Source of the DNA: Calidifontibacter indicus
Lineage (GTDB): Bacteria > Actinomycetota > Actinomycetes > Actinomycetales > Dermatophilaceae
Length of the DNA stretch: 64,000 nucleotides
Direction of reading: 5' to 3'
NCBI RefSeq assembly: GCF_003386865.1
Contig: NZ_QTUA01000001.1
Span: forward strand, 2,418,001 to 2,482,000
Below are positions 48,193 to 56,178 of the stretch, piece by piece (position 1 is the first letter of the stretch; each line of letters begins with the position of its first letter). The notes beneath the pieces were generated by a model, which saw nothing but the letters and a program-made list of their open reading frames with translations, was not told the origin of the DNA and did no database searches. The translations under genes were made by a program, and so were the position numbers.

Positions 48193-48236
48193 ATTCTAGC
48201 CGGTTAGGGGGTTACATCATCGTGAGGTAACCTCAC
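48193..48236. promoter_or_regulatory. Divergent promoters and MarR operator
   Basis: The palindrome GTGAGGT-A-ACCTCAC (48222-48236) lies between marR and the ABC exporter gene. A candidate exporter -10, TAACCT (48228-48233), is inside it. The marR -10, TAGAAT, is at 48198-48193 on the minus strand. Binding of a MarR dimer here would block the exporter. Confidence 0.65.
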
Positions 48237-48269
48237 CAATGACATCGAACCTCGTCGAGAGGAGACCGC

Positions 48270-50132
48270 ATGACGGTCACGACAGCCAGTCCACGAACCG
48301 GAGCACCCACCCGCGGTGGTGGCGGAGGCGCCGGCGGACGCGTAGCCCAGAAGAACAAGCAGGACGTCGCTCAACTCGAGGAGCACCCGGTCCCCCTGCG
48401 CCGGATCACCGCACTCTTTCGCCCCTACCGCTGGCGGCTCGCCGTCGTCTGCGGTCTCATCGTCGCGACCTCGTCGGTCGGCCTGGCGTCGCCGTTCCTG
48501 GTCAAGCACCTGATCGACGACGCGATCCCCCATCAGAACGTCGGGCTGCTGCTCGCGCTGGTCGGCGCGATGCTCGCGATCACCGTCGTCAGCCAGCTGC
48601 TCGGCGTGCTGCAGACCTGGATGTCGACCCAGATCGGGCAACAGGTGATGCACGATCTGCGCACCCGCCTGTTCGGCCACCTGCAACGGATGCCGGTCGG
48701 CTTCTTCACCCGCACCCGCAGCGGTGAGGTGCAGTCGCGCGCCACCAACGACATCAACGCGATGCAGTCGGTGGTCACCGACTCGGCCACCTCGATCGCG
48801 TCCAACGTCACCACCGCCGTCGGCACCGCCATCGCGATGGGCCTGCTGTCCTGGCGCTTGTCGCTGCTCAGCCTCGTCGTGCTGCCGCCCGCCATCTGGC
48901 TCACCCGCCGCGTCGCCCATCAGCGCCGCGCCATCCAGTCGAAGGCGCAACGCACCCTGGCCGACATGCAGACCCAGATCGAGGAGTCGCTGTCGATCAA
49001 CGGCGTCATCCTCGCCAAGACCCTCGGCTCCGGCCCCACCCTGTCGCGCCGCTTCGCCGAGTCGTCGCGGGTGCTCACCGGCCTGGAATTGCAGTCGCAG
49101 CTCGCCGGCCGCTGGCGCATGGGCACGATGGCGATCATCTTCGCTGCGATCCCCGCCCTCATCTACCTCGCCGCGGGCCTTCCGGCCACCGGCGGCGGCA
49201 TGTCGATCGGCACCCTCGTCGCCTTCGTCGCGCTGCAGAGTCAGCTGTTCCGTCCGCTCATGGGCGTGCTCAACGTCGGCGCGCAGATCGTGACGTCGAA
49301 GGCGCTGTTCAGTCGCATCTTCGAATACCTCGACCTCCCGGTCGAGATCGACGACCCCGCCGACCCCGTTGAGCTGCAACACGATTCGGTGCGCGGCGAG
49401 GTGCGGCTCGACCACGTCGGGGTGACCTACCCCGACGCCGACCGGCCCGCCCTCGACGACATCGACCTCACGGTTCCGGCCGGCAGCACAGTCGCGATCG
49501 TCGGTGCCACCGGCTCGGGCAAGTCGACCCTCGCCGGCCTCGTCTCCCGCCTGCAGGACCCGACCACCGGTGCCGTGCGCATCGACGGGCACGACCTGCG
49601 CGACCTGCGACTGACCGATGTCGCCGAACTCGTCGGCGTCGTCAGCCAGGAGAGCTACCTGCTGCACGCGAGCGTCGCCGACAACCTGCGCTACGCCCGC
49701 CCCGACGCCACCGACGAGGAGATCGTCGCCGCCGCCCGGGCCGCGCAGGTGCACGACCTGATCAGCGCTCTGCCCGACGGCTACGACACGCTCGTGGGTT
49801 CGCGCGGCTATCGCTTCTCCGGCGGCGAAAAGCAGCGCATCGCGCTGGCCCGCACGATCCTGCGCAACCCGCAGATTCTGGTGCTCGACGAAGCCACGTC
49901 CGCTCTGGACAACGCCACCGAACGCGCCGTGCAGCGCGCGATCGACGCCGCGTCGCACGGGCGCACGACGATCACGATCGCCCACCGCCTCACCACCGTC
50001 CGCGGAGCCGACCGCATCGTGGTGCTCGACCGGGGTCGCATCGTCGAGCAGGGCACGCACGAGCAGCTGTTGCTGCGCGGCGGCCGGTACGCCGACCTGT
50101 GGCAGTCACAACTCGACCCCCAAGCGGCCTGA
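48270..50132 (+). CDS. ABC multidrug-type exporter (TM-ATPase fusion)
   Basis: Encodes 620 aa. After a Gly/Arg-rich N-terminus there are six membrane segments, starting WRLAVVCGLIVATSSVGLASP. The ATPase domain has Walker A VGATGSGKSTLAGL, signature GYRFSGGEKQRIALARTIL, Walker B ILVLDEATSALD and H-loop IAHRLTT; the signature has FSGGE rather than LSGGQ. It works as a homodimer or heterodimer exporting lipids or drugs. It is controlled by the divergent MarR. No second half-transporter is adjacent. Confidence 0.93.
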   Translation: MTVTTASPRTGAPTRGGGGGAGGRVAQKNKQDVAQLEEHPVPLRRITALFRPYRWRLAVVCGLIVATSSVGLASPFLVKHLIDDAIPHQNVGLLLALVGAMLAITVVSQLLGVLQTWMSTQIGQQVMHDLRTRLFGHLQRMPVGFFTRTRSGEVQSRATNDINAMQSVVTDSATSIASNVTTAVGTAIAMGLLSWRLSLLSLVVLPPAIWLTRRVAHQRRAIQSKAQRTLADMQTQIEESLSINGVILAKTLGSGPTLSRRFAESSRVLTGLELQSQLAGRWRMGTMAIIFAAIPALIYLAAGLPATGGGMSIGTLVAFVALQSQLFRPLMGVLNVGAQIVTSKALFSRIFEYLDLPVEIDDPADPVELQHDSVRGEVRLDHVGVTYPDADRPALDDIDLTVPAGSTVAIVGATGSGKSTLAGLVSRLQDPTTGAVRIDGHDLRDLRLTDVAELVGVVSQESYLLHASVADNLRYARPDATDEEIVAAARAAQVHDLISALPDGYDTLVGSRGYRFSGGEKQRIALARTILRNPQILVLDEATSALDNATERAVQRAIDAASHGRTTITIAHRLTTVRGADRIVVLDRGRIVEQGTHEQLLLRGGRYADLWQSQLDPQAA

Positions 50133-50274
50133 ATGATCGAAACTGATCGTTACTCATTTGGTTCGATCAAAATCCATGCATTCGGTGCCGAATCTGTGTG
50201 AGCATAATCACCCCAGTCCGCTCCGCGAGTGGCGCAGGTCACACCAGTACGTCCAGGGGGACGCAACCGGCAAG

Positions 50275-50669
50275 TGCCCACGCGAAGGGTGTGCGCACCG
50301 ATCCGGACGAAGCGGCCGCCTTCGTCGCCGCCACCGGGGTCGACGCCCTGGCGGTGGCGGTCGGCAGTTCGCACGCGATGACCGACCGCAGCGCACAACT
50401 CGACAGCGAACTCATCGCCCGGATCACCGCGGCCACGCCGGTGCCGTTGGTGCTGCACGGCTCGTCCGGGGTCAGCGACGAGCAACTGCGCGCGGCCGTC
50501 GCGGCCGGGATGCGCAAGATCAACGTCGGCTCGGCGCTCAACATCGCGTTCACCGGTGCGGTGCGCCACCCTGGCGAGCCAGGAGTCACCAGACCCGCGC
50601 AAGTACCTCGTGCCGGCCCGCGAGGCGATGACGGCCACGGTGCAGCACCTGCTGACGCTCGTCGGTTGA
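50275..50669 (+). pseudogene. Class II aldolase, 5'-truncated and frameshifted
   Basis: GVRTDPDEAAAFVAATGVD, ALAVAVGSSHAMT, PLVLHGSSGVSDEQLRAAV and KINVGSALNIAFTGAVR are the C-terminal part of the GatY/Fba class II aldolase family (the His, Asn and GSSG loop). After GAVRH a one-base shift is needed to continue to LASQESPDPRKYLVPAREAM and the natural end HLLTLVG (TGA 50667-50669). The N-terminal half with the zinc His residues is missing. It is a remnant. Confidence 0.8.
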
Positions 50670-50696
50670 GTCGAGCGTCCGGCTGTCCAGCTGGGT

Positions 50697-51038
50697 TCAG
50701 CCGGCCCGGTGCACGGTGAGCAGCACGACGCTGTCGACATGGGCGTCGAGCCGGTGCGTCGCGTGCGGCACGATCGCGTAGCCACGCTCGCCGAGCCGCA
50801 CTTGACCTTCCTGGGACGAGAGCGTCACCTCGCCCTCCAACACCTGCACGGTGGCCTCACCGGGGTTCTGGTGGTCGGGCAGGCAACCGCCAGCGGTCAG
50901 TGTGAGCAACACTTGCCCCAACTGCTTGCCGCCACCGCCGAAGATGCTCACGGCGCTGCGTCCGTCGCGTGACTGCGCGGCCTTGACCCGCTGCTGCTCG
51001 ATCAGTTCGTTCAGATTGACCTGGTTCGGGTGGTTCAT
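50697..51038 (-). CDS. Cupin domain protein
   Basis: Encodes 113 aa from ATG 51038. The single cupin shows CLPDHQNPGEATVQVLEGEVTL and GYAIVPHATHRLDAHVDS in outline, with a reduced set of metal-binding His residues (DHQN, PHATH). The start MNHPNQVNLNEL is plausible. Function unknown; such small cupins are often sensors of redox or antioxidants. Confidence 0.75.
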   Translation of the reverse strand: MNHPNQVNLNELIEQQRVKAAQSRDGRSAVSIFGGGGKQLGQVLLTLTAGGCLPDHQNPGEATVQVLEGEVTLSSQEGQVRLGERGYAIVPHATHRLDAHVDSVVLLTVHRAG

Positions 51039-51119
51039 GCCTCCAGTCTCTCCCGATCGTCTCGGGGATGCCACAGGTCCAGGGCACCACTGCGCCGAGT
51101 GAATTCACCGATGAGCTAG

Positions 51120-51212
51120 GTCATCCTCCTGACCGGCGCGGGCCGCGGCCTGGGCACCGAGATCGCACGCGCGGCGCCGGCGGCCGGCCACCAGGTCGTC
51201 GCCAGGCGGATG
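51120..51212 (+). pseudogene. N-terminal fragment of a short-chain dehydrogenase
   Basis: VILLTGAGRGLGTEIARAA and AGHQVVARR form the NAD-binding TGxxxGxG start of an SDR protein. After about 30 codons the homology ends. There is no intact frame. Confidence 0.6.
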
Positions 51213-51417
51213 CCGTTGCCGCCCAACGACATTCGCTCAGGGTCAGGCCACCCATGTGGACCGACGGCAGACCGACCGACGGCCTCGCCGTCCGCGGTGA
51301 ACAGGCCGGCGGCGCGAGCAGCGAGGGCACCCAGTGGGTGTCGACCTTCGCCCCCCGGAGCTGACGCAGGCAGGACCACTCGCGTCATCCAGCCTCGCCG
51401 ATGTGCTGCTGGTGTCG

Positions 51418-51470
51418 TACGACAAGACAGAGGCCGGACGCTACGAGCGTCCGGCCTCTGTCTTGTCGTA
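51418..51470. terminator. Perfect 25-bp hairpin, strong intrinsic terminator or element end
   Basis: Arms 51418-51442 and 51446-51470 are perfectly complementary over 25 bp around the loop ACG; the core is GGCCGGACGCT. The length of the perfect stem is exceptional for this window. It resembles a two-way actinobacterial terminator, but the nearest upstream genes are remnants. Confidence 0.65.
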
Positions 51471-51554
51471 TCGGTGGACCTCATCGACGACAACTCGAAA
51501 CAGGACGCAAAGAGCGGACGCACGCGTCCGCTCAAAGGTTCGAGTAAGTCGATC

Positions 51555-51962
51555 ATGGTCGAGCTCCTCGGCCGATACTCGAGCCTCGCATTTCATCGAC
51601 CGCTACTGGATCACGCCAAGGCAACTGCAACGAGGCCAGCGCGGGATGGTGCAACTGAGCCGGCCGTTGCGTGGCGGGTCACGCGTCGATTGCCCGACGC
51701 AACACGTCAGGCGATCATCGACGCATATCAGCAAGGAGATAGCGCAAAGGCGCTCGCCGATCGTTATGGCATCGCACGCAATACTGTGCTCGCGCTCGTA
51801 TCCGAGGCCGGCGTCCCACGCAAGTTGCGCCGCATGAACGCCGATGAGACTGCTGTCGTGCATCGACTTCGCGAGCAAGGGATGTCGGTGCGTGCCATCT
51901 GTGCGCACGTGGGGTTCAAGGAGACTGCCGTTCGTGACGCCCTGAAACGATCTACTGCCTGA
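51555..51962 (+). CDS. Helix-turn-helix protein, recombinase-type
   Basis: Encodes 135 aa from ATG 51555. After MVELLGRYSSLAFHRPLL come two HTH units: AIIDAYQQGDSAKALADRYGIARNTVLALVSEAG and DETAVVHRLREQGMSVRAICAHVGFKETAVRDAL in outline. Such units resemble the DNA-binding part of serine recombinases and small regulators in transposon-rich regions. No catalytic domain is present. It stops 8 bp from the convergent interrupted gene. Confidence 0.65.
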   Translation: MVELLGRYSSLAFHRPLLDHAKATATRPARDGATEPAVAWRVTRRLPDATRQAIIDAYQQGDSAKALADRYGIARNTVLALVSEAGVPRKLRRMNADETAVVHRLREQGMSVRAICAHVGFKETAVRDALKRSTA

Positions 51963-52041
51963 GCAGAGTGCTACTCGGAGACCGGATAGCGCACGCCGGT
52001 GGCCCGCGATAGCTCTTCAATCCATCGCTCGTGTCGATCTA

Positions 52042-53161
52042 GTGCGGCGCGTCGTTAGTCGTTTGACGGTATGGTTTGGGAGACTGGGGCATGGCAAACC
52101 GACCTGCCCCGGCGTTGTCGTTGCGTGATGGTGATCGGGAGGAGCTGGCCCGGTGGACGCGGTCATCGTCGACACGTGCTGGCCTGGCACAGCGGGCGAG
52201 GATCGTGTTGTTGGCTGCCGACGGTTCCTCCAATACCGAGATCGCTGACAAGGTCGGCGTGAGCCGACCGACGGTGATCTCATGGCGGAAGCGGTACCAG
52301 GACAAGGGGATCGACGGGCTGGTCGATCAGGAAAGGTCGGGCAGGCCCCGGCACATCGATCACCGTGAGATCGTGTCTGCCACGTTGACTCCGCCGCCGA
52401 AGAAGTACGGCGTCACGCACTGGTCGACGCGACTGCTGGCCAAGCATCTGAGCGTGGGGGACGCGACGATTGCCCGGGCCTGGCGTGAGTACGGGGTGCA
52501 GCCGTGGCGTTCGCAGACGTTCAAGTTCTCCACCGACCCGGAGCTGGTCGCGAAGGTGACTGACGTCGTCGGGTTGTACCTGAATCCGCCGGAGAACGCG
52601 GTGGTGCTGTGCGTGGACGAGAAGTCTCAGATCCAGGCGTTGGACCGCACCGCGCCGATGTTGCCGATGCAACCTGGGCTGCCCGAACGGCGCACCCACG
52701 ACTACAAACGGCATGGCACGTCCACCTTGTTCGCCGCCTTGGAGATCGCGACCGGGCAGGTCACCGGTGCGTGCAAGAACCGGCACCGCCACCAGGAGTT
52801 CCTGGCGTTCTTGAAGCAGATCGCCCGGGCCTACCCCGACCAGGAACTGCACCTGGTGATGGACAACTACGCCGCGCACAAGCACACGAACGTCAAGGCA
52901 TGGCTCGCGGCAAACCCCCGCGTGGTCGTGCACTTCACCCCGACCCACGCATCCTGGATGAACATGGTCGAGATCTGGTTCGGCATCATCGAACGCCAAG
53001 CGATCCACCGCGGCACGTTCACCTCCGTGCCCGACCTAAACGCCAAGATTCGCGCCTTCATCACCGGCTGGAACAACCGATCCCACCCGTTCGTCTGGAC
53101 CAAGACCGCCGAGCAAATCCTCGCGAAGGCCAACCGTCAGAAGACTTCAAACGCAGCCCAC
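52042..53161 (+). mobile_element. IS630-family insertion sequence
   Basis: A 1120-bp element flanked by TA on both sides (52040-52041 and 53162-53163), the duplication typical of IS630. The terminal repeats are GTGCGGCGCG and, at the other end, GTGGGCTGCG (reverse complement), imperfect and extending about 20 bp. It carries one complete transposase gene and is inserted in the small gene described at 51971-53344. Confidence 0.85.
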
Positions 53162-53164
53162 TAG
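52091..53164 (+). CDS. IS630-family transposase
   Basis: Encodes 357 aa. An N-terminal HTH (SSNTEIADKVGVSRPTVISWRKRY) is followed by the DDE catalytic domain: VVLCVDEKSQIQALDRT (first Asp), HLVMDNYAAHKH (second Asp) and WMNMVEIWFGIIERQ (Glu). The frame appears intact. Its stop codon TAG is formed from the flanking TA plus the next base, so it ends exactly at the element end. Confidence 0.93.
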   Translation: MANRPAPALSLRDGDREELARWTRSSSTRAGLAQRARIVLLAADGSSNTEIADKVGVSRPTVISWRKRYQDKGIDGLVDQERSGRPRHIDHREIVSATLTPPPKKYGVTHWSTRLLAKHLSVGDATIARAWREYGVQPWRSQTFKFSTDPELVAKVTDVVGLYLNPPENAVVLCVDEKSQIQALDRTAPMLPMQPGLPERRTHDYKRHGTSTLFAALEIATGQVTGACKNRHRHQEFLAFLKQIARAYPDQELHLVMDNYAAHKHTNVKAWLAANPRVVVHFTPTHASWMNMVEIWFGIIERQAIHRGTFTSVPDLNAKIRAFITGWNNRSHPFVWTKTAEQILAKANRQKTSNAAH

Positions 53165-53568
53165 TTGAGCATCCGCAGCTAAACGCTCGACATCGATTTC
53201 ATCTACCTTGCCAAGCACCGCATCGAGCGTGTTGAGGACATGATCAATATCCGACTTGTCTGACTTGCTTTCAGCTAAGCCGTCCAACTTGCGGTCCATC
53301 GCCACAATGAGATTGTATAGTTTAGTAAATTCATCATTGCTCATATACTTAGAATTATGCGCTCTTCTATGCGTGATTACAAGAAGGCGCCTGGAGCTCA
53401 ATAGAATAAGTTTGATGTAGCGATACCTTCTCCTTGATACAGCAACTGGCGTTCGCCACCTACGCGTGGCGCCACGATGGCAGCGAGCCAAAGCAGGTTG
53501 TCGGACCCCTCGCGTACGCTCATTTCCAGCACTGCACCGGGGTGGCTATGTAACGAGGAGGTACATGA

Positions 53569-53994
53569 ATGCGTCACCTGAAGTTTCACGAACCGCCACG
53601 GACCCGAGTACGCGTCCACGAGCTTGCAAGACAGGTGGGTCTCCCACCAAAGGACCTGCTCGCCATGCTGCGTGACGACCTTCGTGAGTACGTCGCTTCC
53701 GTCAACAGTTTCGTTGAGGTGCCGGTGATCCGGCGGGTACATGAGCGACTTGGTAGCACCTTCACGACTGAGCGTCAGACCCGTCCGACCGAGGCGCCGG
53801 TTCCGTTGTTCGGACTCACCCCACCCTCCAAGCAGCCAAAGCGGGACAACAACCCTCTGATGAATCCGGCGGAACGTCCACGTGACCTGCTTGACGACCA
53901 CCGTCCAGACTGGCGTCGTTTCGATGCTCCTCCGCAGCAGAACAAGACGAGCTCAGACAGTGGCTTCGGAGGTTTCGTTCGACACCACTTGTAG
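53569..53994 (+). CDS. IF-2 N-terminal domain protein with transposon-derived tail
   Basis: Encodes 141 aa; AGGAGG lies 8 nt upstream of ATG 53569. Residues 12-65 (TRVRVHELARQVGLPPKDLL, REYVASVNSFVEVPVIRRVHER) resemble the IF2_N domain. The middle is Pro/Arg-rich. The final 11 residues (SGFGGFVRHHL region) are read from the left end of the IS21 transposon starting at 53961, so the native C-terminus has been replaced. Function unknown. Confidence 0.7.
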   Translation: MRHLKFHEPPRTRVRVHELARQVGLPPKDLLAMLRDDLREYVASVNSFVEVPVIRRVHERLGSTFTTERQTRPTEAPVPLFGLTPPSKQPKRDNNPLMNPAERPRDLLDDHRPDWRRFDAPPQQNKTSSDSGFGGFVRHHL

Positions 53995-54011
53995 GCGAGT
54001 TCTGACACCGA
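53961..54011 (+). repeat. Left inverted repeat of the outer IS21 transposon
   Basis: Matches the reverse complement of 63408-63458 at 45 of 51 positions. It starts TGGCTTCGGAGG and includes TTCGACACCA and TTGTAGGCGAGTTC. Confidence 0.85.
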
Positions 54012-54075
54012 GGAGACGTGATCTGGGCCGGCGATGGTGGTCTCGGTCGACACCGCTTCTCGCACATGGCGGCGG

Positions 54076-54331
54076 TCAGGTCGTGCGCTGTTTTGCGGCT
54101 TGGGCCAGACGGTAGGAGTCGGTGCCGGTCTCGAGGATGGTGCCGCCGAAGGTGAGTCGGTCGACGATGGCAGCGCACAGCCTGGGGTCGGTAAAGGTCT
54201 TGGTCCAGCCGCCGAAGGACTCGTTGGACGCGATCGCGACAGAGGCCTTCTCCTCGCGCTCGGTGAGGACCTGGAACAACAGCTCGGCCCCGCGCCGGTC
54301 GAGTTGCATGTATCCGAGTTCGTCGATGCAG
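54076..54331 (-). pseudogene. istB: istB of outer element, C-terminal part
   Basis: Encodes DELGYMQLDRRGAELLFQVL, IAIASNESFGGW-like sequence and the end SYRLAQAAKQRTT. It includes the Walker B end (IDELGYM) of the helper ATPase. It joins in frame to the N-terminal part at 58315-58844 when the inner element and one copy of ATGCAG are removed, giving 259 aa. Confidence 0.88.
54326..54331 (+). repeat. Target-site duplication ATGCAG, left copy
   Basis: ATGCAG directly before the inner element; the second copy is at 58315-58320. Removing one copy and the element restores the istB frame. Confidence 0.85.
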
Positions 54332-54381
54332 TGGTTATGACAGGTTGGTTTGGCCCCACCGTGACGGTTTGATCTGGCCCC
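54332..54381 (+). repeat. Left inverted repeat of inner IS21 element
   Basis: Pairs with 58265-58314 (reverse complement) with 42 of 50 identical positions; the shared core is TGGCCCCACCGTGACGG. Confidence 0.88.
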
Positions 54382-54471
54382 TCGCGCGACTTGCCGGGGT
54401 GGTTATGACGGTTTGATCTGGCCACGCCTGAACCTTGGCTCATCTACTGGGTTCGAGGGATCGGGGTTGGG

Positions 54472-56178
54472 ATGGAGTTACGGGTGGAGTTGTTCGCGGT
54501 GATCCGCCGGGACGCACGAGTCGAGGGCCTGGGCGTGCGGGCGCTGGCCAAGCGGCATGGGGTGCATCGGCGTACGGTGCGGCAGGCGTTGGCTTCGGCG
54601 ACGCCACCGGCACGAAAGACGCCGGACAGGTCCTCGCCGCGGTTGGATCCGTTCAAGGCCGCGATCGATGACATGCTCCGAGCGGATCTGGAGGCGCCCA
54701 GGAAGCAGCGACACACTGCGACCAGGATTCTGGCCCGCCTGGTCGAGGAGCACGCTGCGACGGAACTGTCGTACTCGACAGTGCGGGATTATGTGCGGGT
54801 CCGCCGGGCACAAATCGACCTGGAGGCCGGCCGCCGGGTCGAGGAAGCATTTATTCCGCAGGTGCATGCACCGGGCGCGGAGGCCGAGGTCGACTTCGGC
54901 GAGGTCTGGGTCGTCATCGACGGGGTGAAGACCAAGTGCCACTTGTTCATCTACCGACTCTCGTTCTCCGGTAAGGCGATCCACCGGGTCTACCCCACGT
55001 GCGCGCAGGAGGCGTTCTTGGAAGGCCATATCGACGCGTTCGAAGCGTTGGGCGGCATCCCGACGAGGCACATCCGGTATGACAACCTGACGTCGGCGGT
55101 GTTGGCGGTGCTGCACGGCGGCGACCGACGGCGGAAAGAGAACGACCGGTGGGTGCTGTTCAAATCGCATTACGGATTCGACTCGTTCTACTGCCAACCC
55201 GGCATCGTCGGCGCGCACGAGAAAGGCGGCGTCGAAGGTGAGGTCGGCTGGTTCCGCCGTAACCACCTGACCCCGATGCCCGAGGTCGAGTCGCTGGACG
55301 AGCTGAACGAGAAGATCCGCGCCTGGGAGGCCGATGACGACGGTCGGCGAATCACCGGCAAACTGAACACGATCGGTGCCGACTACGCCACCGAACGTGG
55401 CTTGTTGGCAGCGTTGCCGGTCGACCGGTTCGATCCCGGCCTCGTGCTGCACCCACGAGTGGACCGATCGGCAATGATCACCGTGCGGATGATGAAGTAC
55501 TCCGTCCCCGCACGGCTGATCGGCCGCAAGGTCCGGGTCTCCTTGCGAGCGTCGCATCTGGTCGTGTTCGACGGCCACACCACCGTGGCCACTCACCAAC
55601 GGGTCGCGTCCCGCGGCGGGCACGTCGTGGTTCTGGACCACTACCTGGAAGTCCTCAAGCACAAGCCGGGCGCGCTACCGGGGTCGACCGCGCTGGCGTC
55701 TGCTCGCGCGTCGGGTGCGTTCACGGCGGCGCATGACGCGTTCTGGGCCGAGTCCCGGAAAGTCAACGGCGACAGCGAGGGCACCCGGGAACTCATCGAC
55801 GTCCTGCTACTACACCGGTCGTTGCCGGCCGAGGCCGTGGTCGCCGGGATCACTGCCTCGCTGAAGGTGGGTGCGGTCACCGCCGAGGTGGTCGCGGTCG
55901 AAGCCCGCCGCCACGCCGCAACCCTCGACTCCGCCGCTGCTGGCGAGGGTGGGGCCAGTTCTGACCGTCACCCCGGTGCTCGCGTCGGCGTTCCCGAGCA
56001 ACGTGTTGTCAGTCTCACCCAGCGACGCTTGACCGACCCGGCCGCGGTGATCGCGGGGCTCCCGGCCGATACCCGACCCTTGCCATCCGTGGCCGCCTAC
56101 GACGAACTCCTGCCACGGCGAACCGCCGCGGCGGCCACGACAACCGAACCCAATCTGACGAAGGCGAGTACCAGCTGA
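54472..56178 (+). CDS. istA: IS21 transposase IstA (inner element)
   Basis: Encodes 568 aa. N-terminal HTH (GVRALAKRHGVHRRTVRQAL); the DDE core shows EVDFGEVWVVIDG, HIRYDNLTSAVLAVL and GAHEKGGVEGEVGWFRRNH; the C-terminal part binds the helper ATPase. The TGA overlaps the istB ATG (TGATG). The start is preceded by GGGATCGGGGTTGGG, a modest ribosome binding site. The frame is intact. Confidence 0.95.
   Translation: MELRVELFAVIRRDARVEGLGVRALAKRHGVHRRTVRQALASATPPARKTPDRSSPRLDPFKAAIDDMLRADLEAPRKQRHTATRILARLVEEHAATELSYSTVRDYVRVRRAQIDLEAGRRVEEAFIPQVHAPGAEAEVDFGEVWVVIDGVKTKCHLFIYRLSFSGKAIHRVYPTCAQEAFLEGHIDAFEALGGIPTRHIRYDNLTSAVLAVLHGGDRRRKENDRWVLFKSHYGFDSFYCQPGIVGAHEKGGVEGEVGWFRRNHLTPMPEVESLDELNEKIRAWEADDDGRRITGKLNTIGADYATERGLLAALPVDRFDPGLVLHPRVDRSAMITVRMMKYSVPARLIGRKVRVSLRASHLVVFDGHTTVATHQRVASRGGHVVVLDHYLEVLKHKPGALPGSTALASARASGAFTAAHDAFWAESRKVNGDSEGTRELIDVLLLHRSLPAEAVVAGITASLKVGAVTAEVVAVEARRHAATLDSAAAGEGGASSDRHPGARVGVPEQRVVSLTQRRLTDPAAVIAGLPADTRPLPSVAAYDELLPRRTAAAATTTEPNLTKASTS

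Larger units (their letters stand above)
51971..53344 (-). pseudogene. Small gene split by the IS630 element
   Basis: The first part (53344 to 53162, ATG 53344) encodes MSNDEFTKLYNLIVAMDRK... ending ERLAADAQL. Removing 52042-53163 (element plus one TA) joins it in frame to DRHERWIEELSRATGVRYPVSE, with TAG at 51973-51971. The restored product is 83 aa, helical and charged, without recognised domain. The 5' part is AT-rich compared with its surroundings, suggesting transfer. As it stands the frame runs into the element and ends as VGCV at 53147. Confidence 0.75.

Noticed and set aside
48204-50060. Minus-strand frame opposite the ABC exporter
   Set aside because: Antisense shadow; the plus-strand exporter has all ATPase motifs.
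53398-53901. Minus-strand frame opposite the IF2_N protein
   Set aside because: No motif; the plus-strand gene has AGGAGG and a recognisable domain.
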